From: an uncultured Shewanella sp. | Lineage (GTDB): Bacteria > Pseudomonadota > Gammaproteobacteria > Enterobacterales > Shewanellaceae | NCBI RefSeq assembly: GCF_947497935.1 | Contig: NZ_CANMIO010000023.1 | Coordinates: 1-57,577, forward strand | DNA length: 57,577 bases | Direction: 5' to 3' | Translations under genes and position numbers: made by a program | The notes under the pieces: generated by a model | The model's input: the letters and a program-made list of their open reading frames with translations, nothing else | What the model was told of the DNA's origin: nothing | The model's database searches: none | In this document: positions 8,135 to 17,846 of the stretch, piece by piece | Numbering within the stretch: position 1 is the first letter of the stretch | How the letters are laid out: each line of letters starts with the position of its first letter

Positions 8135-9148
8135 TTAAGCATCAGGCATAATGATATTAAAGTGGTTATAGGCTCTAGGAGTTGCAATACGCCCTCTTGG
8201 CGTTCTTTGTATAAAGCCTTGCTGAATTAAATAAGGCTCCAATACATCTTCAATCGTTTCTCTTTCTTCACCAATTGCTGCCGCAAGATTATCTAAACCT
8301 ACAGGTCCACCCATAAACTTATCAATAATCGCAAGTAATAGCTTTCTATCCATATAGTCGAAGCCTTCGGCGTCAACATCTAACATGTCTAACGCTTGTT
8401 CAGCGACAACTTTAGTGACATCTCCACTATGTTTCACTTCGGCAAAGTCACGCACGCGTCTGAGTAATCGGTTTGCAATACGTGGTGTACCACGAGAGCG
8501 ACGGGCGATCTCAACTGCGCCTTCGTCATCAATTTCAAGATCCATTACTTTAGCTGAGCGAGTCACAATGCTTGATAAGTCTTTAACATTGTAGAACTCC
8601 AGTCTCAGTGGAATACCGAAACGTGCTCTTAGAGGCGAAGTTAATGCTCCCGCACGGGTTGTTGCACCGACGAGCGTGAATGGTGGTAGATCTAGCTTAA
8701 TTGAACGAGCCGCAGGACCTTCGCCTATCATAATATCCAGCTGATAATCTTCCATTGCTGGATATAAGATCTCTTCAACCACAGGGCTTAAACGGTGGAT
8801 TTCATCGATAAAAAGCACATCGTTAGGTTCAAGGTTCGTCAGCAACGCGGCCAAGTCACCAGCCTTTTCCAGAACTGGACCCGATGTTGACTTAATATTC
8901 ACACCCATTTCATTGGCAACGATCATCGCCAATGTGGTCTTACCTAGACCGGGTGGGCCATAAATCAGCATATGATCCAGTGCTTCACCGCGTTTTTGCG
9001 CAGCTTCAATAAAAATCTTTAACTGCGCACGCGTGTCATCTTGGCCAGTGTACTCATCCAGCAATTTAGGCCGCATAGCGCGGTCAACGGCTTCAATTTC
9101 ATCGCGCTCGATTATGTTAGGCTGTATGAGTCGGTCAGCTTCAATCAT
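8135..9148 (-). CDS. ruvB: Holliday junction branch-migration ATPase RuvB
   Basis: RuvB is the hexameric AAA+ motor that drives branch migration of Holliday junctions with RuvA. Walker A (YGPPGLGKTT, about residues 62-71), Walker B (FIDEIHRL) and sensor 1 (GATTRAG) are clear, followed by a winged-helix C-terminal part. I take ATG 9148 as the start (MIEADRLI, 337 aa, as in E. coli) with AAGGAAAA upstream; a TTG one codon earlier is less likely. It closes the ruvC-A-B cluster. Confidence 0.97.
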   Translation of the reverse strand: MIEADRLIQPNIIERDEIEAVDRAMRPKLLDEYTGQDDTRAQLKIFIEAAQKRGEALDHMLIYGPPGLGKTTLAMIVANEMGVNIKSTSGPVLEKAGDLAALLTNLEPNDVLFIDEIHRLSPVVEEILYPAMEDYQLDIMIGEGPAARSIKLDLPPFTLVGATTRAGALTSPLRARFGIPLRLEFYNVKDLSSIVTRSAKVMDLEIDDEGAVEIARRSRGTPRIANRLLRRVRDFAEVKHSGDVTKVVAEQALDMLDVDAEGFDYMDRKLLLAIIDKFMGGPVGLDNLAAAIGEERETIEDVLEPYLIQQGFIQRTPRGRIATPRAYNHFNIIMPDA

Positions 9149-9157
9149 CAATTTTCC

Positions 9158-9775
9158 TTAAAGCATCGATTTCAGTGCTGATTTAATCAGAACTTCAGAG
9201 CTCATGCCATCTGTATATACCGCAGAAACCGCTTTGCTTGCCTGTGCAGGCTTGTAGCCAAGAGAGAGCAGCGCGGCAACCGCATCTTCTTCAGCGGTAT
9301 TAACCGCCTCTGGAACTTTATAGTTAGACTGCAACATAAACTCGCGTTCAGAGCCGACAGAGGCTTCCATCAAACTCTTAAGCTTATCGCGCATTTCAAC
9401 TAATAAACGTTCAGCAGTTTTCTTACCCACACCAGGTAATTTCACCAAGGTCGCGATATCGTCACGCTCGACACAAGCCACAAATTCACCGGCGGTCATG
9501 CCTGATAAAATCGTTAATCCCAGCTTAGGCCCAACACCATTGGCCTTAATAAGCAGCCTAAATAAACTTCTTTCTTGCTTTGAAACGAATCCATATAGCA
9601 ACTGTGCATCTTCTCTCACGACAAAATGCGTATAAATTACGGCTTCTTGACCAAGATCCGGTAACTCATAAAAGCTGGTGAGTGGCATTTGAATCTCATA
9701 GCCGACTCCAGAAACATCGACCAGAACTTCCGGTGCCTGTTTCTCAATAAGTAAACCGCGAATACGACCTATCAT
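9158..9775 (-). CDS. ruvA: Holliday junction DNA-binding protein RuvA
   Basis: RuvA (205 aa) binds four-way junctions as a tetramer and recruits RuvB. The N-terminal OB-fold begins MIGRIRGLLIEK, two helix-hairpin-helix motifs follow (KANGVGPKLGLTIL and KLPGVGKKTAERLL), and the C-terminal domain contacts RuvB. The start overlaps the ruvC stop by 4 bp. Confidence 0.97.
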   Translation of the reverse strand: MIGRIRGLLIEKQAPEVLVDVSGVGYEIQMPLTSFYELPDLGQEAVIYTHFVVREDAQLLYGFVSKQERSLFRLLIKANGVGPKLGLTILSGMTAGEFVACVERDDIATLVKLPGVGKKTAERLLVEMRDKLKSLMEASVGSEREFMLQSNYKVPEAVNTAEEDAVAALLSLGYKPAQASKAVSAVYTDGMSSEVLIKSALKSML

Positions 9776-10293
9776 TTATATCGTCCATATGTTCTTACAT
9801 TTGCTCTGCCGCCCAAAGCAACTAAGCTCTGGCAAGTGTGATAATGACACACAGCCACACCTAGCGCATCTGCAGCATCAGCTTGCGGCGCGCTTGGGAG
9901 TTTTAGTAGTTGTTGGATCATGTGTTGTACTTGTGCTTTCTGTGCGCGACCGGTGCCAACCACCGCACTTTTTATTTGCGTCGCACTGTACTCTGCAACA
10001 GGTAAATTAGCCGCTGTTGCTGCGACAATCGCTGCTCCGCGCGCTTGTCCAAGTTTCAACGCCGAATCGGCATTTTTCGCCATAAACACGCGTTCAATAG
10101 CAAACTCGTCGGGTTGATATTGCCTAATAATCTCTGACAATCCATCAAAAATTTGTTTTAATCGAATAGGAAGTTCATCAGAACTTGTTCGAATACAGCC
10201 ACTTCCAACATAAACCTGTTGTCGGCCAACGCAGTTAATTACGCCGTAACCTGTGATCCGAGAACCAGGATCAACTCCCAAAATGATTGCCAT
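9772..10293 (-). CDS. ruvC: Holliday junction resolvase RuvC
   Basis: RuvC (173 aa) cuts Holliday junctions symmetrically in the RuvABC complex. The RNase H-like fold starts ILGVDPGSRITGYG, with the first catalytic Asp in GVDPG, the Glu in FAIERVF and the acidic pair in PQADAADALGVA. It lies 7 bp downstream of yebC, so the yebC-ruvC-ruvA-ruvB genes probably form one transcript. Confidence 0.97.
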   Translation of the reverse strand: MAIILGVDPGSRITGYGVINCVGRQQVYVGSGCIRTSSDELPIRLKQIFDGLSEIIRQYQPDEFAIERVFMAKNADSALKLGQARGAAIVAATAANLPVAEYSATQIKSAVVGTGRAQKAQVQHMIQQLLKLPSAPQADAADALGVAVCHYHTCQSLVALGGRANVRTYGRYK

Positions 10294-10300
10294 ATAAGCT

Positions 10301-11044
10301 TTATTCCAGACCTTCCATCACTTCGTCAGAAATCTCTGCATTATGGTAGACCTCTTGTACGTCGTCATGATCTTCTAAGTTATCAATTAAACGAAGGAAT
10401 TTAGGTGCAGTATCGGCATCCAAGTCGGCTTTAGTCGATGGCACCATGGTCACTTCAGCATTGACAGACTCAAGCCCAGCATTATCTAATGCATCCTTCA
10501 CACTACCGAAATCTTCTGGCGATGTTAGCACATCGATAGAGCCATCTTCGTTGGTCACCACATCTTCAGCCCCTGCTTCTAGCGCGGCATCCATAACAGT
10601 ATCCTCATCGATACCTTCGTAGGAAATAATGCCTTTTTTATCAAAAAGGTATGCAACCGAACCATCGGTACCTAAGTTACCGCCTGATTTGCTAAATGCA
10701 TTGCGTACGCCTGATACCGTACGATTTTTATTGTCAGTCATGGTTTCAACAAGCACTGCCGTGCCGCCTGGGCCATAACCTTCATAGATAATGGTCTCTA
10801 GCACTTGACCATCAAGCTCGCCAGCACCACGTTTAATTGCACGTTCGACCGTATCTCGGGTCATATTGTTAGACAGAGACTTATCGATGGCAGCACGTAA
10901 ACGTGGGTTCGAGTCTGGATCTGAACCGCCTTCGCGGGCAGCCACTGTAAGTTCTCGAATAAACTTAGTAAAAAGTTTGCCACGCTTCGCGTCTTGAGCC
11001 GCTTTACGATGCTTAATGTTGGCCCATTTACTGTGTCCTGCCAT
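10301..11044 (-). CDS. yebC: YebC/TACO1 family protein
   Basis: The 247-aa protein begins MAGHSKWANIKHRK, the signature of the YebC/TACO1 family. Members were first annotated as transcriptional regulators; recent work on relatives links the family to ribosome function at proline stretches. The acidic C-terminal domain is complete. It sits after aspS and before ruvC, a common gammaproteobacterial order, and a terminator between aspS and yebC implies a separate promoter. Confidence 0.95.
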   Translation of the reverse strand: MAGHSKWANIKHRKAAQDAKRGKLFTKFIRELTVAAREGGSDPDSNPRLRAAIDKSLSNNMTRDTVERAIKRGAGELDGQVLETIIYEGYGPGGTAVLVETMTDNKNRTVSGVRNAFSKSGGNLGTDGSVAYLFDKKGIISYEGIDEDTVMDAALEAGAEDVVTNEDGSIDVLTSPEDFGSVKDALDNAGLESVNAEVTMVPSTKADLDADTAPKFLRLIDNLEDHDDVQEVYHNAEISDEVMEGLE

Positions 11045-11132
11045 GTTAATCTCCTCAATACCGACTTATACCCAAACGACCTAAAAAGTCCTAAACATTA
11101 TTAATTTTCAAGTCTCTTGGGTATATTTTTCC

Positions 11133-11160
11133 GAAAAAAAAGCCGAGTCTTAACTCGGCT
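11133..11160 (-). terminator. Terminator after aspS
   Basis: Read on the minus strand, a stem AGCCGAGT / ACTCGGCT is followed by eight T. It lies 15 bp beyond the aspS stop and before yebC. Confidence 0.88.
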
Positions 11161-11174
11161 CTTTATGGGGTTTA

Positions 11175-12971
11175 TTATTCTGCGTCTTTAGCGTCAGTTT
11201 CTTTGCTTTCCGCTTCGACAACACTGACACCCAATTCAGCTAACTGCACTGGATTGGCAAATCCTGGTGCATTCGTCAACGGACAAGCCGCTGTCGTAGT
11301 CTTAGGGAATGCCATCACGTCACGAATTGAGCTAGCACCAGTCATCAACATAATGATACGGTCTAAACCGAAAGCCAAACCTGCATGCGGTGGTGTGCCG
11401 TAGCGCAATGCTTCAAGTAGGAAGCCAAATTTCTCGCTCGCTTCTTCATCGTTAATACCTAGAATTCTAAATACTGCAGACTGCATCTTGCTATCATGAA
11501 TACGCACTGAACCGCCGCCTAATTCACAGCCGTTCAACACCATATCGTATGCATCAGAGATAGCGGCAATTGGGTTCGCTTCTAACTCTTCAGGCGTCAT
11601 GTTGCTTGGCGCTGTGAATGGGTGGTGCATTGCATGCAAACCGCCATCAGAAGTGCGTTCAAACATTGGGAAGTCAACAACCCAAAGTGGCTTCCACTCG
11701 CCTTGTAGCAAGTCAAAGTCTTCACCCGCTTTAAGACGAAGCGCACCCATTGCTTCAGCAACGACGTTAGCTTTATCGGCGCCGAATAGGATTAGATCGC
11801 CAGTTTGTGCGCCAGTACGCTCAAGTAGCGCCTTAACCACATCTTCGCTTAAGAACTTAAGTACTGGAGACTGAATGCCTTCCATACCTAAGGCTAGGTC
11901 ATTAACCTTCATCCAAGCTAGGCCTTTAGCACCGTAAATAGTCACATACTTTGCGTATTCATCTAACTGCTTACGAGATAGCTTCGCGCCACCTGGAATG
12001 CTTAGTACAGCAACGCGACCTTCAGGATCGTTTGCAGGGCCATTAAATACTGCGAACTCCACGTCTTTGACGATGTCTGCAACATCAATCAATTCGAGCG
12101 GGTTACGTAAATCAGGCTTATCAGAACCGAAACGACGCATCGCTTCTTCGAATGTCATCTTAGGGAACTCGCCCAAATCAACATTCAACAGCTCTTTAAA
12201 TAGACCGCGTACCATCTCTTCAGTCTTATCCATCACCTGCGTAGAGGTCATGAATGAAGTTTCGATATCGATTTGAGTAAATTCAGGCTGACGGTCAGCA
12301 CGTAAGTCTTCATCACGGAAGCACTTAACGATTTGGTAGTAACGGTCAAAACCAGACATCATCAACAACTGCTTAAACAATTGTGGTGATTGTGGCAATG
12401 CGAAGAACTGACCTTTATAAGTACGGCTTGGTACTAGGTAGTCACGTGCGCCTTCTGGTGTTGCTTTAGTCAGGATAGGGGTTTCAATATCTAAGAAACC
12501 GTTACCATCGAGGAAACGTCTTACCGCGCTGGTAACCTTTGAACGGAACACGATACGATCAGCCATCTCTGGACGACGTAGGTCTAAGTAACGGTACTTT
12601 AAACGCTGCTCTTCAGTGTTATGCTGATTCTTGTCCATGTTGATTGGTAATGGCGCTGAGCTGTTTAAAATCGTTAGCTCTAGACCCAAAATTTCAACCT
12701 CACCAGTACGCATATCAGCGTTTACCTGGCTATCGGGTCTTGCTCTTACAAGGCCTTTAATCTGAACACAAAATTCGCTGCGTAGTGTGCTTGCAACATC
12801 AAAAACTTCAGGAAGGTCTGGATCATAAACAACCTGAACGATACCTTCTCTATCACGAAGATCGAGAAAAACTACGCCGCCCAAATCTCGGCTGCGATTA
12901 ACCCAACCCACTAGGGTCACTTCTTGACCTACGTGAGACTTATTGACGTCTCCACAATAATGACTGCGCAT
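11175..12971 (-). CDS. aspS: Aspartyl-tRNA synthetase
   Basis: This class II synthetase (598 aa, bacterial type with the GAD insertion) charges tRNA-Asp. It has an N-terminal OB anticodon-binding domain (MRSHYCGDVNKSHVGQEVTL), motif 2 (FRDEDLRADRQPEFTQID), the insertion domain in the middle, and motif 3 (GLAFGLDRIIMLM) near residue 540. The C-terminal tail is acidic and slightly longer than in E. coli. Confidence 0.98.
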   Translation of the reverse strand: MRSHYCGDVNKSHVGQEVTLVGWVNRSRDLGGVVFLDLRDREGIVQVVYDPDLPEVFDVASTLRSEFCVQIKGLVRARPDSQVNADMRTGEVEILGLELTILNSSAPLPINMDKNQHNTEEQRLKYRYLDLRRPEMADRIVFRSKVTSAVRRFLDGNGFLDIETPILTKATPEGARDYLVPSRTYKGQFFALPQSPQLFKQLLMMSGFDRYYQIVKCFRDEDLRADRQPEFTQIDIETSFMTSTQVMDKTEEMVRGLFKELLNVDLGEFPKMTFEEAMRRFGSDKPDLRNPLELIDVADIVKDVEFAVFNGPANDPEGRVAVLSIPGGAKLSRKQLDEYAKYVTIYGAKGLAWMKVNDLALGMEGIQSPVLKFLSEDVVKALLERTGAQTGDLILFGADKANVVAEAMGALRLKAGEDFDLLQGEWKPLWVVDFPMFERTSDGGLHAMHHPFTAPSNMTPEELEANPIAAISDAYDMVLNGCELGGGSVRIHDSKMQSAVFRILGINDEEASEKFGFLLEALRYGTPPHAGLAFGLDRIIMLMTGASSIRDVMAFPKTTTAACPLTNAPGFANPVQLAELGVSVVEAESKETDAKDAE

Positions 12972-13141
12972 TTAACTCTTTCCTTTATTCCGCAAAGCGA
13001 TGCTTGAGGATCTGGTTCAAAACAAGACAAAAGCGGCATTATAGAGAAATATTGCCGTTTTCCAAATAACTTCTCGACTAGTCGGCTAACTATCAATCAA
13101 TTTAGATTAAAAATTAATGAGATTGGCTTATCTTAGCAAAA

Positions 13142-15952
13142 CTAGGTACTTCTATATGCCCTTCCGCCCGCATTTTTGGCACGATACATCTGTTTATCTG
13201 CTGTTTTCAATAGTGCATCGATACAATCACCGTCTTTAGGGTAAATTGCGATGCCTATACTGGCAGGTGCTGACAATGCTTGTTGATTAATAACAAAAGG
13301 CTTGGAGAGACTAGCTAATAAATTTTCAGTCACATCATTAACCGATTTAAGATCTTTTATATCATTTAAAATAATCACAAACTCATCACCACCTAAACGG
13401 CCAACCGTATCTGAGCGGCGGATGCCATTAGTCAGTACTTCGCTTACATGTACAAGCAATTTATCACCGACCTGGTGCCCATATCTATCATTAACCAATT
13501 TAAAACCGTCTAAGTCAATAAAGACCACTGCAAACTGCGCCGTGTCACGAACGTGGGACAAGATAGCTTGCTCTAGCCGGTCTTCGATTAGCGCACGGTT
13601 CGGCAATTGCGTTAAGCTGTCGTGTTTAGCGAAGTGTGCCATTTTATTTTCGGCCTCAATACGACGAGCCACCTCTTTACGTAAACGCCTATTGGCTAAT
13701 AAGGCAATAATGGCCACAATGAATAGAGTCGAAAACAGCAGAATACTGATCTTTATCTTATTTTCATATTCCTCACGACCGAACTCGATTGTTTCTGACG
13801 CCCACTTTTGATGGATCTGCTGTTGACGAGTAGCATCAATATTTGCCAGAACAGCGTTAATTAAGGGTAACAGGGCCTCCTTACTATGGTGTACCCCAAA
13901 GTGACTACGCTGCTCAGCAAAGTCAACTAACATAGACATTTTCAGATTAGAGAACTGCCCGCCACGAATATCATTGTTTAAATTGACAACCTTATCGATA
14001 AAGACATCTGCTTGACCTTGATTTACAGCCCGTAAACCGGCACCACTATCAGGCACTAATATCAATTTTAGGCTTGGGTACTTTCGCATCAAGTCCCCTA
14101 CAATATGGTAGCCTTCGATTACGGCAATTCGCTGACCACTAAGATCATCTAAACTGTATGAATTTACGCTATTTAATGATGTTACTAGCCCCCAAGGAGA
14201 GGGCCAATAGGAATCGGAGAAACTCAACTGGTACTCACGCTCAGGCGTTTTAGCCACACTACCGGCGATGGCCACATCACCATTAATTAACGCATCGAGT
14301 AGGTTACTCCATTCATCGAACACTTGCGTTTCAATCTCTAGCCCAAGTTCATTAGCTATGATATTGACTATTTCACTATTAATCCCCGCGTACTGACCCG
14401 CCTCTTGATACTCCATGGGACGCCAATTGCGAAGATAACCGACTTTGACAGTGCCTATCTCATCGATAATTCGCTGCTGAACAGGTGTTAAATTAATTAA
14501 ACGCTGCTGACTCTTATAAATTCTATCTTCAGGGTTTAGCATCCACTTTCGCTCAATTTGAGCCAATTCTGTCTGAGAGATAAGCGTGAAACCTGCCGCA
14601 ATTCTCTGAGCAAACCCTTGCTGGCTAGCTCGATTAAGCGCGTATAAGTCGGTTTTAAACTCAAGTTCCATATATTGATGAAATTGTTCCCAGTTATGAT
14701 TTAACAGTAAATAATGCTGAGTCCAGGCCGCAGCAGCGACAAACGCATTAATCTCCCCCGTCTTTGATGCCTCAATCATGCTATCTACAGAATGGTAATA
14801 ACGAATTTCCGACTCAGGCAGTGAATCTAGAAGTTCTGATAGATAGGGCGAGGTTGGAGAAACCGCAACAATTTTGCCTTTTAGCTCATCTAAGCTTTGC
14901 AGCGGTTGTTCAAATGAGAATAAACGACTGCTCACCCGATAGATGGTATGAGCACGATTTAAGCCTGTCTGCATAGACGCACTCTCTGGGTAGCCTAGGT
15001 GCACATCGGCGATCCCTCGTTTAACATTGTCTATGCTCTGTTTCATGCTACCAGCAACAAAACGGATCGGTAGCCCCGTTTTCTCAGACCATAACTTCCA
15101 AATATCGATTAACAAACCATGGGGAAAACCGTCGGTACCAATATTTGCAAATGGCTCGACACCCGTTTGCATCGCAATCACGATATCGTTTTGATATCTT
15201 AGGTTCCCTAACCACTTATATCTATGCTCTTCGAGAACGTCAGGATTAATTGACTCAAATCCTGATGTAATATTTGATGTTAATGCTAATTTTTCTTTTT
15301 TTAACGCGGGATAGAGAGAAAATGACGTGATGAGCTTACGGTTCTCAAGGGGGTATTTAACCGATATAGTGTTGTTAATTTGGCTTTCTCTTAAAAAACC
15401 TTCTAGCCCCACAAATACAAGAACCTCCTCATCAATAACAGCCTTCAGCAATTCAGTACGATTATCAAAATAGATAAATGTCAGTTTTGGCTCCAGAGCC
15501 TTTAAAATTTCAATCTGAGCAGCACCTTTTACTACACCGATTTTGTAGGGAATGATGTCTGAAAAACTTTGCGGAATAGTAAGCTGGTAATTGAGATAAA
15601 GGTAACTGTTTACACTTGCTATTTTGGGTGAAAAAACATACATCTCGTCTCTTGCATTTGTTTTAGCCATGCCGATGTGAACATCAGCCTTTCCTTGCTC
15701 TAAGTCTCGCAAAGAAGTAACCCAATCCGCAGGTTTAAAAATCACTTGAGTTTTAGTCTGCTTCGACCATTCCAACCAAATATCAACTAAGAGTCCACTG
15801 GGTCGATTATTTTCATCCACAAATTGGAACGGGTAAGTATCATTACTCATTGCTATTATGAGCGGCGACTTCTCGATATCCACTTTAGACAGAGCTGGGA
15901 ATGTGACAAACATTGTTGCTATTGTGAGCAACAAACAAGTGATAGTTTTCAA
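13142..15952 (-). CDS. Membrane diguanylate cyclase with three periplasmic solute-binding domains
   Basis: This 936-aa sensor protein likely makes cyclic di-GMP in response to a periplasmic ligand. After a signal peptide (residues 1-22) there are three family-3 solute-binding domains in a row, each opening with a similar strand: about 30-250 (IAMSNDTYPFQFVDENN), 253-485 (IAMQTGVEPFANIGTDG) and 500-735 (VGYLRNWRPMEYQEAG). One membrane helix (about 748-768) leads to a GGDEF domain with an intact GGDEF active site and an RRSD inhibitory site just before it. The start is TTG 15952, preceded by GAG; no usable ATG exists. It stands alone. The ligand is unknown; amino acids are common for such domains. 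Confidence 0.88.
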   Translation of the reverse strand: MKTITCLLLTIATMFVTFPALSKVDIEKSPLIIAMSNDTYPFQFVDENNRPSGLLVDIWLEWSKQTKTQVIFKPADWVTSLRDLEQGKADVHIGMAKTNARDEMYVFSPKIASVNSYLYLNYQLTIPQSFSDIIPYKIGVVKGAAQIEILKALEPKLTFIYFDNRTELLKAVIDEEVLVFVGLEGFLRESQINNTISVKYPLENRKLITSFSLYPALKKEKLALTSNITSGFESINPDVLEEHRYKWLGNLRYQNDIVIAMQTGVEPFANIGTDGFPHGLLIDIWKLWSEKTGLPIRFVAGSMKQSIDNVKRGIADVHLGYPESASMQTGLNRAHTIYRVSSRLFSFEQPLQSLDELKGKIVAVSPTSPYLSELLDSLPESEIRYYHSVDSMIEASKTGEINAFVAAAAWTQHYLLLNHNWEQFHQYMELEFKTDLYALNRASQQGFAQRIAAGFTLISQTELAQIERKWMLNPEDRIYKSQQRLINLTPVQQRIIDEIGTVKVGYLRNWRPMEYQEAGQYAGINSEIVNIIANELGLEIETQVFDEWSNLLDALINGDVAIAGSVAKTPEREYQLSFSDSYWPSPWGLVTSLNSVNSYSLDDLSGQRIAVIEGYHIVGDLMRKYPSLKLILVPDSGAGLRAVNQGQADVFIDKVVNLNNDIRGGQFSNLKMSMLVDFAEQRSHFGVHHSKEALLPLINAVLANIDATRQQQIHQKWASETIEFGREEYENKIKISILLFSTLFIVAIIALLANRRLRKEVARRIEAENKMAHFAKHDSLTQLPNRALIEDRLEQAILSHVRDTAQFAVVFIDLDGFKLVNDRYGHQVGDKLLVHVSEVLTNGIRRSDTVGRLGGDEFVIILNDIKDLKSVNDVTENLLASLSKPFVINQQALSAPASIGIAIYPKDGDCIDALLKTADKQMYRAKNAGGRAYRST

Positions 15953-16101
15953 TTACATTTCTCACAAAGTTAAAAAATTGAGAGTATTTTGTTTTATTAC
16001 TGCTATTAGACAAAATTTTATGAGGAAATTCCAGTGCTAGTCTTGCCGCTTATAGACATGTTTAGCTAGAATGAAGTGTTGAACTCCCACAATTTGATCA
16101 C

Positions 16102-16833
16102 ATGAACTCTTCTCAAGACAATCTCTTTGCCAAGCAATACGAACATGTCAGCGATTTTCAATTCGATGACAAGGTAGCAGGTGTATTTAACGATATGATC
16201 AGGCGCTCTGTTCCTGGTTATGGTCAAATCATCAATACAATAGGTGATTTAGCACAAAAGTATGCTACCCCTAACAGTAAAATTTATGATTTGGGTTGCT
16301 CATTAGGCGCTGCCACACTAAGTATTCGCCGCCGCGTCGAAGGCCGAAATTGCCAAATCATCGCTATAGACAATAGCGAATCTATGATTGAGCGTTGTAA
16401 TGAGAACTTATCAGCTTATGTGAGTGAGACGCCTGTCGAACTAGTCTGTGGTGATATTCGCGATATCAAGATAGAGAATGCCTCTCTAGTTGTACTTAAC
16501 TTCACGATGCAGTTTCTCGCTCCTAGCGATCGTGAAAACCTGCTCAAAAATATTTACCAAGGTCTTTTGCCTGGTGGTTTACTCGTGCTCTCTGAAAAAC
16601 TTTACTTTAAAGAAGAGAAAATACAGTCAACATTAGATGATTTACACCTCGATTTCAAAAGAGCAAATGGTTACAGTGAGTTAGAGATCAGTCAAAAACG
16701 TAGTTCGTTAGAGAATGTAATGAAGCCAGATACGCTCATCGAACACGAAAATAGGATCAGAGCACAGGGATTTAGCCAGTTCAGCGTTTGGTTCCAATGT
16801 TTTAATTTTGCATCAATGGTGGCAATTAAGTGA
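16102..16833 (+). CDS. cmoA: Carboxy-SAM synthase CmoA
   Basis: CmoA makes carboxy-S-adenosylmethionine from SAM and prephenate for modification of uridine 34 in tRNAs. The 243-aa protein has a Rossmann SAM-binding fold with IYDLGCSLGAATLSI and IAIDNSESMIERC. The N-terminal FDDKVAGVFNDMIRRSVPGY is typical of the family. It overlaps cmoB by 4 bp. Confidence 0.96.
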   Translation: MNSSQDNLFAKQYEHVSDFQFDDKVAGVFNDMIRRSVPGYGQIINTIGDLAQKYATPNSKIYDLGCSLGAATLSIRRRVEGRNCQIIAIDNSESMIERCNENLSAYVSETPVELVCGDIRDIKIENASLVVLNFTMQFLAPSDRENLLKNIYQGLLPGGLLVLSEKLYFKEEKIQSTLDDLHLDFKRANGYSELEISQKRSSLENVMKPDTLIEHENRIRAQGFSQFSVWFQCFNFASMVAIK

Positions 16834-17822
16834 TTAGCTTTAGCTCATTTTACAAACAGATTTCAGACTCTAGCCTACAACACTGGCTAGAGACGCTTCC
16901 ATCAATTCTTGGTCAGTGGCAGCGTGAACACAAGCATGGCTCACTACCAAAGTGGGAGAAAGTGCTCAATAAACTGCATTATCCTGACGCTGATATCATC
17001 GATTTTAAAACCAGTGTCAAAATTGGTTCAGGTGAACAATTAAGTGATGGCGAAAGAGAGAAGCTTGAAAATCTTTTAGGAATTTTTAAACCTTGGCGTA
17101 AAGGCCCTTACTCCCTACATGGTATAGAGATTGATACCGAATGGCGCTCAGACTGGAAATGGGAACGTGTCGTACCTCATATCTCCCCGCTGACCAATCG
17201 CACCGTATTAGATGTCGGTTGCGGTAGTGGTTATCATATGTGGCGCATGTTAGGTGAAGGCGCCAAGCATGTTGTTGGTATCGATCCATCACCTTTGTTT
17301 ATGTGCCAGTTTGAAGCCGTTAAGCGTTTAGCGGGTAATGAGCATCCTGTTCATTTCTTACCGCTTGGCATCGAAGAGTTACCGCCGTTAGATGCCTTTG
17401 ATACTGTTTTTTCAATGGGGGTGTTATATCACCGCCGCTCACCTATCGATCATATTTATCAGCTAAGAGATCAGCTTCGTACTGGCGGTGAACTGGTACT
17501 AGAAACACTGGTGATCGATGGAGATGAAAATACCGTCCTCGTTCCAAAAGACAGATATGGCAAGATGAATAATGTTTGGTTTTTGCCTTCTGTTGATGCG
17601 CTAATACTGTGGTTAAAGAAGTGTGATTTCACCGACATACGCTGTGTCGATGTGGATGTGACTTCACTTGCCGAGCAAAGAAGTACTCAATGGATGCCTA
17701 ATGAGTCATTAGTAGACTATTTAGACCCTAATGATGTTAGCCTAACGGTTGAAGGTTATCCGGCGCCGAAAAGGGCGACTATCATTGCCACCAAAAATCA
17801 GCCAAATAAAGATTTGATCTAG
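16830..17822 (+). CDS. cmoB: tRNA U34 carboxymethyltransferase CmoB
   Basis: CmoB transfers the carboxymethyl group of carboxy-SAM to 5-hydroxyuridine 34, giving cmo5U. The 330-aa protein carries the family's N-terminal extension (FKPWRKGPYSLHGIEIDTEW) and a SAM-like binding core (TVLDVGCGSGYHMWRMLGEG). ATG overlaps the cmoA stop (ATGA-type coupling). Confidence 0.96.
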   Translation: MISFSSFYKQISDSSLQHWLETLPSILGQWQREHKHGSLPKWEKVLNKLHYPDADIIDFKTSVKIGSGEQLSDGEREKLENLLGIFKPWRKGPYSLHGIEIDTEWRSDWKWERVVPHISPLTNRTVLDVGCGSGYHMWRMLGEGAKHVVGIDPSPLFMCQFEAVKRLAGNEHPVHFLPLGIEELPPLDAFDTVFSMGVLYHRRSPIDHIYQLRDQLRTGGELVLETLVIDGDENTVLVPKDRYGKMNNVWFLPSVDALILWLKKCDFTDIRCVDVDVTSLAEQRSTQWMPNESLVDYLDPNDVSLTVEGYPAPKRATIIATKNQPNKDLI

Positions 17823-17846
17823 CCAAAATAGTAAATGGGAAGCACT

